Source: Halobacteriales archaeon QS_9_67_17
GTDB taxonomy: Archaea > Halobacteriota > Halobacteria > Halobacteriales > Haloarculaceae
NCBI GenBank assembly: GCA_003023185.1
Contig: PXSB01000056.1
Location: forward strand, 1 to 33,326
Reading direction: 5' to 3'
DNA: 33,326 bases
Shown: piece by piece, positions 27,449 to 33,326 of the stretch
Layout of the letters: every line of letters starts with the position of its first letter
Numbering within the stretch: the stretch's first letter is position 1
The notes under the pieces: generated by a model
The model's database searches: none
The model's input: only the letters and a program-made list of their open reading frames with translations
What the model was told of the DNA's origin: nothing
Translations under genes and position numbers: made by a program

Positions 27449-27865
27449 TCACACCGGCTCTGGCGGCTTGTCTTGATACGCGACGACTGCCTCGCGGAAC
27501 GCTTCGGGCACCGTCGTCGGCTCGCCGTCGCTGACGGCGACGTGGGTGACCGACCCCTCCGCACAGGTCGGCCCGTCGCGCTGTCGGCAGACCCACTCGA
27601 ACGTTAGCGACGACTCCTCAATGGCGTCGGCACGAATCCCGCAGACGAGTTCGTCGCTGAACGCCGCGGGGGCGCGGTAGTCGATGTCCACGTTGACGAC
27701 GTGGATATCCCAGTCGGCCTGCTCGATGTCAGTCCACGGGTAGCCGATCTCGCGGAGATACTGCGAGAACGTCTCGTCTTGATAGGTGACGTAGTTGCCG
27801 TAGAAGACGATCCCCTGTGCGTCCGTCTCCGCGAACCGGACCGTCGTGTTCCAGACATCCTGCAT
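27449..27865 (-). CDS. Acyl-CoA thioesterase, hotdog fold (4HBT family)
   Basis: 'TVRFAETDAQGIVFYGNYVTYQDETFSQYLREIG'. Confidence 0.92.
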   Translation of the reverse strand: MQDVWNTTVRFAETDAQGIVFYGNYVTYQDETFSQYLREIGYPWTDIEQADWDIHVVNVDIDYRAPAAFSDELVCGIRADAIEESSLTFEWVCRQRDGPTCAEGSVTHVAVSDGEPTTVPEAFREAVVAYQDKPPEPV

Positions 27866-27956
27866 ATCCGCTTCCGGCCCGCAGGCGGCTTAACTGTTGC
27901 AGCTACCGTTCGGAGGGCCCGAAAGAATTTGTGGGTTGGTCTCGCAGCCCTGTGTG

Positions 27957-29162
27957 ATGCCCTCCAGACGCCGCTTTCTGACGACGATCAGCACGGCGGG
28001 TGTCGTTGGTCTCGCCGGCTGTGCTGGCCGCGGTGTGTCGACCTACTCCCCCGGGACGGACGAGACGACCGAGTGGCCGTTACCTGCGTACGGTCGCGGC
28101 TCTTCGGCGTACAACCCCGACGCCGCGGCACCTCGGGACGGCGTGACCGAGCGGTGGTCGACGGATCTCTCCGGGGTAAAACCGTCCGCCCGTCCGGTCG
28201 TCGCCGCCGGTCACGTACTGGTGCCGACCTCCGGCGCAGTGGTCGCGCTCGACCTCGACACCGGTGAGACACGGTGGCGCTACGGGCAGGACCAACCGTG
28301 GTCGAGTGCGCCGGTCGTCCGGGACGGCACAGCGTACGTCGGATTCGCCGACCGGCGTGGTCTCGTCGCACTGGACATCGAAACCGGCGAGGAACAGTGG
28401 CAGGTCGAGACCCGCGGCGACATCAGGGCCGCGCCGACGTTCGAGACGGCGGGCTACAACGCCCTGTACGTCGGTGACGATACCGGCCGCGTGTACCGCA
28501 TCAGGCCCGAAGACGGTGAGATAACGCTCCGAGGAGAGGTGTTCGGTCCGGTGACGGCGCTCGCACACGACCGCTCGCTGCTGGTCGGGACAGAGAGCGG
28601 CGAGGTGTACAATCTGCTACCGCGCGACGAGACGTTCGCGGGACAGTGGCGTCGGAAGGTCGACGGGTGGGTAACCGCTCTCGGCTGTTCCCGCGAAGGG
28701 GGTATCTTCGTCGGGACGTTCCGTGGGACGGTGTATAGCCTCCTCGACGGCGCGAATGTCGGGAGCAGTCGGTGGACCGTCGAGAACGGCGGCGCATATC
28801 TCGCCGTGACGGGTGAGGATGTCGTCGCGACCGACGGGGGCAACCTCCGAACGCTCGACGCGCGCACCGGCTCGGTCGCGTGGGAACGCGACGGGAAGTA
28901 CGACGCCGCCCCGGCGATTGCCGGCGACACGGTCTACGTCGGCGGAGGCGAGAAGGGGGGAAACGGGACCGGCTTCGTCGCGGCGTATCCGCTCTCCGGC
29001 GGCACCGGCCTCGGGTCACTGGTGGGTGACGGTCGACGGTGGCAGTTCGACACGGAGAGCGCCGTCATCGAGGGTGTGGCGGTCGCCGACGGGGCCGTGT
29101 TCGCCGCCACGCAAGGGCCGGGGGAGTCACCGTCACGGGTGTACGCGCTGGACGCCGCCTGA
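27957..29162 (+). CDS. PQQ-binding-like beta-propeller protein, Tat lipoprotein
   Basis: Signal 'MPSRRRFLTTISTAGVVGLAGCAG' (twin Arg plus lipobox); repeated 'ALDLDTGETRWRYG', 'ALDIETGEEQWQVE', 'TLDARTGSVAWERDG'. Confidence 0.92.
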   Translation: MPSRRRFLTTISTAGVVGLAGCAGRGVSTYSPGTDETTEWPLPAYGRGSSAYNPDAAAPRDGVTERWSTDLSGVKPSARPVVAAGHVLVPTSGAVVALDLDTGETRWRYGQDQPWSSAPVVRDGTAYVGFADRRGLVALDIETGEEQWQVETRGDIRAAPTFETAGYNALYVGDDTGRVYRIRPEDGEITLRGEVFGPVTALAHDRSLLVGTESGEVYNLLPRDETFAGQWRRKVDGWVTALGCSREGGIFVGTFRGTVYSLLDGANVGSSRWTVENGGAYLAVTGEDVVATDGGNLRTLDARTGSVAWERDGKYDAAPAIAGDTVYVGGGEKGGNGTGFVAAYPLSGGTGLGSLVGDGRRWQFDTESAVIEGVAVADGAVFAATQGPGESPSRVYALDAA

Positions 29163-29202
29163 CCGTCTTGGCTCTCCGATCTGCCGCGGTAGCTCCCCTC
29201 GC

Positions 29203-29847
29203 TCACAGCCGGTCGGCCAGTCCGCCCGCCGTGCCGGCATCGAGATACGTGTCCCGAACCGTCTCCGCGAGGAAGCCGTCGGGGTCGAGCACGATGTAGA
29301 CGGCCACGAACGGCTCCTCGGGGTGGTCGATGACGAACACCTCGAACGGTGGGTCTGCTCCCCCGTCGTCGTCACCCTCGTACGCCTCGCGCCCGCCGGC
29401 GGCGCGCACGAGTAGCGGCTCCAGCGGCTTGACGCCGTCCCGAAACTCCGCGAACAGGTCGCGACTGCCGGACTGCTCGGCGAACGTGTAGACGACGCCG
29501 TTCGGCTCGCCGTCCGTCCCGTAGGTCACCCGGGAGTTCATCCCGCTGTGCTGCTCGACCGCGTCGCGCCAGCAGCGGGTGGCCGCCTCGAAGATCGGGT
29601 CGGTCGTCTGGACGAAGTGAAACCGCGTGGCGTCGACGACATCGCACGACTCGACGCGCGGGTCGCCGTCGACCCACGCGAGGTCGGCGTCGATGCGGTT
29701 GCCGGGGGTAAGCGTCGTGGTGTCCGCGGCGTCGCCGTCGGTGCGGGGGACGTACGTCGGGTCGCCGCTCTCGGCGTCGAGCAGCAGCCACTCGTCGTCG
29801 TCGCGGCCGGGCAACACCCGGTAGCCCCCGGTCGTCGTCTGCTCCAT
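29203..29847 (-). CDS. Conserved haloarchaeal hypothetical protein, 214 aa
   Basis: Single long acidic ORF, 'DATRFHFVQTTDPIFEAATRCWRDA', 'FEVFVIDHPEEPFVAVYIVLDPDGFLAETVRDTYL'. Confidence 0.85.
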   Translation of the reverse strand: MEQTTTGGYRVLPGRDDDEWLLLDAESGDPTYVPRTDGDAADTTTLTPGNRIDADLAWVDGDPRVESCDVVDATRFHFVQTTDPIFEAATRCWRDAVEQHSGMNSRVTYGTDGEPNGVVYTFAEQSGSRDLFAEFRDGVKPLEPLLVRAAGGREAYEGDDDGGADPPFEVFVIDHPEEPFVAVYIVLDPDGFLAETVRDTYLDAGTAGGLADRL

Positions 29848-29890
29848 ATCTCGCGTTGTTCGTGTGGCCCGAAAACGTTCGCGTTCCGCG

Positions 29891-30107
29891 GGTAGTGCTG
29901 TTTAGTGACGCCGTGGAGTCGTGGTGACTAAAGCGGTGACGGCTTTGGAAGCCCCTGTGCGCTCGACTCGCGCGCCTCGCTGCGGTCCGCCCGCTCGCGG
30001 TGCTCGCGGTGCGGTCCTTACGTCGCCGTGCTTCGTCGAGCGCACAGCCCCTTCCAGTCCCACCCCGAGCGGTTCCCTCGCCAGCCATCGTTTAGGTAAA
30101 CACGATC
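29891..30107 (-). repeat. Intergenic repeat element copy F
   Basis: GGAAG-CCC-CTGTGCGCTCGAC (29947-29967) opposite GTCGAGCGCACAG-CCC-CTTCC-AGT-CCCAC (30035-30063); degenerate TIR ends. Confidence 0.87.
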
Positions 30108-30153
30108 CTGCGAGTGCCGACAGGAATAAGCGCCGTGCCACGCCAGCCGAGAT

Positions 30154-30615
30154 ATGTACGAGAGCGGCGCGTACGTCGCGACCTACGTCGATCCCGTTAC
30201 GGACGAACAGATACAGCCGAACGGGGTCGACCTGACGCTCGGCGCGGTGGAACGACAGGTCACACCCGGCCGGATCGGCACGGACGGGAAGACGGTCGGC
30301 AAGCGCGAGACCGTCGAGCCGACCGACGGCGAATACCACCTGTCGCCCGGTGTGTACGTCGCGCGCTACGCGGAAACGATCCGAATCCCCGAGGGCCACG
30401 TCGGGTTCGTCTACCCCCGGTCGTCGCTCCTGCGGAACTCCTGTATGCTCAACACGGCCGTCTGGGACGCCGGCTACGAAGGCCGCGGCGAGGGGCTGTT
30501 ACAGGTCGGCCACGAGATACGGCTGGAGGCCGGCGCGCGGATCGCACAGCTCGTGTTCGCCACCGCCGACCACGAGGAAACGTACGACGGCACGTATCAG
30601 GGCGAGAATCTGTAA
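30154..30615 (+). CDS. dut: dUTPase/dCTP deaminase family protein
   Basis: 'IQPNGVDLTLGAVER', 'GFVYPRSSLLRNSCMLNTAVWDAGYEGRGEGLLQV', 'GARIAQLVF'. Confidence 0.92.
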   Translation: MYESGAYVATYVDPVTDEQIQPNGVDLTLGAVERQVTPGRIGTDGKTVGKRETVEPTDGEYHLSPGVYVARYAETIRIPEGHVGFVYPRSSLLRNSCMLNTAVWDAGYEGRGEGLLQVGHEIRLEAGARIAQLVFATADHEETYDGTYQGENL

Positions 30616-30670
30616 CTGAGAATAGTATTAAAAAGGAGGTTTATGACCCCGACCCACGAAGTGAGTAGTA

Positions 30671-31696
30671 ATGGGCACGAACGCGCAGTCCGAGTCGTTC
30701 GCGGACCGAGCGTTCTTCGAGACGCTCGTTCAGAAAGGGTCGGACGCGATCATCACCATCGACACCGAGGACGAAATTCAGTTCGCGAACGAGGCGACCG
30801 AGCGCGTACTCGGCCACGACCCCGAAGAGCTGGTCGGCGAGTCGCTCACGACGATCATGCCCGAGCGGTTCCACGGCGCCCACCGGACCGCCATCGAGAC
30901 GTATCTCGAAACCGGTGAGCGGACGCTCGACTGGAGCGACATCGAACTCCCGGCCGAACACGCCGACGGCCACGAGATAGAGGTGTCGATCACCTTCGAG
31001 GAGTACGAGCACGAGGGTACGAAGCTCTTCTCGGGGATCATCCGCGACATCTCCGACCGGAAGGAGCGAGAGCGCCAGCTGAAACAGCAGACGGAACAGC
31101 TCGAACGGTTCGCGAGCGCCGTGAGCCACGACCTGCGAAGCCCGCTGCAGACGGCCAAATCGACGCTCGCCGTCGCGCGGGCGACGGACGACGAGTCGGC
31201 GCTGGATGAACTCGACGACCTGTTCGACCGGATGGACGAGCTGATCGACGACGTGCTCGCGCTCGCGACACAGGGGCAAGCCGTCGACGACACCGAATCC
31301 GTCTCGCTGGAGCGTGTTGCCCGCGACGCGTGGAGCGTCGCCGGCGACGACGACGTGACGCTGACGGTCGACTCGGCACGCATCGAGGCGGACCCCGAGC
31401 GGCTCCGCACGCTGTTCGAGAACCTGTTCGGCAACGCACGCGACCACGGCGACGCCGACGCGATTCGCGTCGAGACGCTGTCGGGCGGGTTCGTCGTCGC
31501 GGACGACGGAACCGGACTCGACCAGGTGGACGAGGACAAGCTGTTCGACTTCGGCTACACGAAGAGTGAGTCGGGGACGGGGATCGGACTCAACATCGTA
31601 GAGACGGTCGCCAACGCCCATGGCTGGCGGGTGGAGGTCGGAGAGAGCGACGAGGGGGGCGCGCGCTTCGCGTTCCACGAGGTGGAGTCACAGTGA
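30671..31696 (+). CDS. PAS domain sensor histidine kinase (soluble)
   Basis: PAS 'GSDAIITIDTEDEIQFANEATERVLGHDPEELVG'; H-box 'FASAVSHDLRSPLQTAK'; N-box 'LFGNARDHG'; G-box 'FGYTKSESGTGIGLNIV'. Confidence 0.95.
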   Translation: MGTNAQSESFADRAFFETLVQKGSDAIITIDTEDEIQFANEATERVLGHDPEELVGESLTTIMPERFHGAHRTAIETYLETGERTLDWSDIELPAEHADGHEIEVSITFEEYEHEGTKLFSGIIRDISDRKERERQLKQQTEQLERFASAVSHDLRSPLQTAKSTLAVARATDDESALDELDDLFDRMDELIDDVLALATQGQAVDDTESVSLERVARDAWSVAGDDDVTLTVDSARIEADPERLRTLFENLFGNARDHGDADAIRVETLSGGFVVADDGTGLDQVDEDKLFDFGYTKSESGTGIGLNIVETVANAHGWRVEVGESDEGGARFAFHEVESQ

Positions 31697-32271
31697 GCGC
31701 CGAGGGGGACGCGACCGACGCCGAGCGGCCGGTCGTGCTCGCGGTGGACGACGAGCCGCGCATCACCCAGTCGTTCGACATCTGGCTCGACGGCTACGAG
31801 GTGTTGACGGCGATGTCCGGCGAAGAGGCGCTGTCGGCGGTGAGCGACCGCGTGGACGTGGTGTTGCTCGACCGCCACATGCCGGGGATGAGCGGCGACG
31901 AGGTGCTCGAACAGATTCGCGAGCGCGACGTGTCGCCCCGGGTCGCGATGATCACCGGCGTCGAGCCGGACTTCGACATCGTCGAGATGCCGTTCGACGA
32001 CTACGTCGAGAAGCCGGTCGGCCCAGAAGAGGTCGCTGACACCGTCGACGGGCTCTTGGACCGCACCACGTACGACGAACGGATCGGCGAACTCGAAACC
32101 GTCGCCGGCAAGATCGCACTGCTCGAAGACACCTACACGGACGCGGAACTGGAGGACCACGAGCGGTTCACCGAACTCGTCGAGCGACGCGACCGACTCC
32201 GACGGGAGGCGGACGAACTCCTCGCCGACTTGGACTCCGGGGAGTTCGAGCAGATCATGTCTGATTTCTGA
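31693..32271 (+). CDS. Response regulator, receiver plus HalX-type C-terminal domain
   Basis: 'VLAVDDEPRITQSF', 'VVLLDRHMPGMSGDEVL', 'YVEKPVGPEEV', HalX-like coiled C-terminus; GTG start overlaps the kinase stop. Confidence 0.93.
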   Translation: MSAEGDATDAERPVVLAVDDEPRITQSFDIWLDGYEVLTAMSGEEALSAVSDRVDVVLLDRHMPGMSGDEVLEQIRERDVSPRVAMITGVEPDFDIVEMPFDDYVEKPVGPEEVADTVDGLLDRTTYDERIGELETVAGKIALLEDTYTDAELEDHERFTELVERRDRLRREADELLADLDSGEFEQIMSDF

Positions 32272-32467
32272 GCGCGACCACCATGGCGCTCGACTCTGCT
32301 CGGCGGAGGAGGGTCGCGACCGTGGCCGGGTCGGTCCCCAGTCGGAGGGCGAGTTCGGTGTGGGTCGTCTTTCGTGGCTGCTCGTAGTAGCCGGCGTCGA
32401 GCGCCGCGGCGACGACGCGCTCTTCCTCGTCCGTGAGGCTGGGCGCGGACGAAGGAGCGTCCGACAT
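32255..32467 (-). CDS. Stand-alone HTH_10 (bacterio-opsin activator-type) DNA-binding domain, 70 aa
   Basis: 'LTDEEERVVAAALDAGYYEQPRKTTHTELALRLGTDPATVATLLRRAES' resembles HTH_10. Confidence 0.75.
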   Translation of the reverse strand: MSDAPSSAPSLTDEEERVVAAALDAGYYEQPRKTTHTELALRLGTDPATVATLLRRAESSAMVVALRNQT

Positions 32468-32517
32468 GTTACCGAACGATTCGGCGCACTGTCGGTTGAA
32501 ACTTTCTGCCAGCCGTT

Positions 32518-33132
32518 TTACACGTCGCCCGCGCCGGTCGCGGCCTCCGGCAGGTCGTAGGCGACGACCTCCATGCCGAGTTCCTCGATAGCCTCGCGCA
32601 TGTGCTCGTCGCCAGCGAAGTCGGCACCCGCCTCCTCGCGGATGCGCTGGGCGGTCGCGAGTACCTCCCCCCGGCGGTCGTCGGGGATCTCGAACTTGTC
32701 CGTCGACAGTTCGATCACGAGGCCGTTGTTGTCACGGGTGTACAGCGAGAAGAAGACGCCGCGGTCGAAGATGTTGTAGCCGCGCCCGTCCGCCTCGACT
32801 GCCTCGACGACCTCCTCGAACCGCTCGGGGGCGACGCTGAAACAGAGGTGGTGGACCGCGCCGGTCCGGGTCTGTTGGGCGCGCACCGAGTCGCGGTCGT
32901 CGGTCACGAAGAAGGTGAGGATGCGACCGTCGCCGGTGTCGAAGAAGAGGTGTGTCTGTGACGGGTCGTCAAGATTCGGCTGGCGCATGACCAGCGGCAT
33001 CCCGAGCAGGTCGCGGTAGAACGCGACCGTGTCTGCCTCGTTCGACCCCCAGACCGTGACGTGGTCGGTGCCGGTGGTGTGGATCGGAGCGTCGGGCCGT
33101 TCCTCGGTGACTGGCGTCGGTCCGTCGGGCAT
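32518..33132 (-). CDS. VOC family protein (glyoxalase/dioxygenase fold)
   Basis: 'GTDHVTVWGSNEADTVAFYRDLLGMPLVMRQPN', 'GAVHHLCFSVAPERFEEVVEAV', 'SLYTRDNNGLVIELSTD'. Confidence 0.92.
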   Translation of the reverse strand: MPDGPTPVTEERPDAPIHTTGTDHVTVWGSNEADTVAFYRDLLGMPLVMRQPNLDDPSQTHLFFDTGDGRILTFFVTDDRDSVRAQQTRTGAVHHLCFSVAPERFEEVVEAVEADGRGYNIFDRGVFFSLYTRDNNGLVIELSTDKFEIPDDRRGEVLATAQRIREEAGADFAGDEHMREAIEELGMEVVAYDLPEAATGAGDV

Positions 33133-33260
33133 ACGTTCACTTTACGCCACACGAATAAAACGCTCCCGGGCGTGGTCGTCCCCTGATGACTGCGATGTCA
33201 CGGGGGCCGTCGGTTGCGGCTGTCGTGGCGTGACCGGAGATTTACCCGGCGGTTCGCCAA

Positions 33261-33326
33261 GGCGGTGTCCAGATACGCGATGGCTACTCGAACGAGTGCG
33301 GTCGGGTGGGACTGGAAGGGGCCGGC
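33261..33326 (+). repeat. Intergenic repeat element copy G (truncated by window end)
   Basis: ggcggtgtccagata followed by gggtgggactggaaggggccggc. Confidence 0.75.

Noticed and set aside
30643-30918. ORF preceded by a strong Shine-Dalgarno-like ggaggt (30643..30918 +)
   Set aside because: Overlaps the PAS kinase out of frame and its translation is Arg-rich without recognisable motifs; probably fortuitous.

Overview
This is a GC-rich haloarchaeal chromosomal segment, judged from acidic proteins, Tat-type lipoprotein signals, TTTAA/TATA promoters close to start codons, and HalX, HTH_10, TRAM and aRF1 families. I call about 29 genes or gene remnants. They include a MutS-family ATPase cut by the left edge, a TRAM protein, an Orc1/Cdc6-like AAA protein, RNase HI, an EamA transporter, glpCBA with a divergent membrane protein and glpK, an aRF1 paralog, and mutS. 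Further right are an acylating-type aldehyde dehydrogenase with an Fe-alcohol dehydrogenase and a ThDP enzyme, two SDRs, a Bcp peroxiredoxin, a PfkB kinase, BtpA, a thioesterase, a PQQ-propeller lipoprotein, a dUTPase, a PAS kinase with a HalX response regulator, and a VOC protein. The most striking non-coding signal is a dispersed family of intergenic elements of about 205-310 bp, with seven copies in 33 kb (the last cut by the right edge). Each has TIR-like ends (best copy GGTAGTGTTCAGATA...TATCTGAACACTACC). The core has the form GUGGG-ACU-GRAAG-GGG-(stem)...(stem)-GGG-CUUYC-(UCCAC). The arms change between copies with compensatory substitutions and keep a symmetric GGG/GGG mismatch. I interpret it as a structured MITE-like or ncRNA-like element. 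Other leads are an in-frame amber codon in a conserved small gene, an SDR missing its catalytic-Ser segment, a frameshifted/deleted small gene, an aRF1 paralog apparently lacking the zinc minidomain, and a membrane protein overlapping glpK by ATGA. No database searches were possible, so novelty is unverified throughout.
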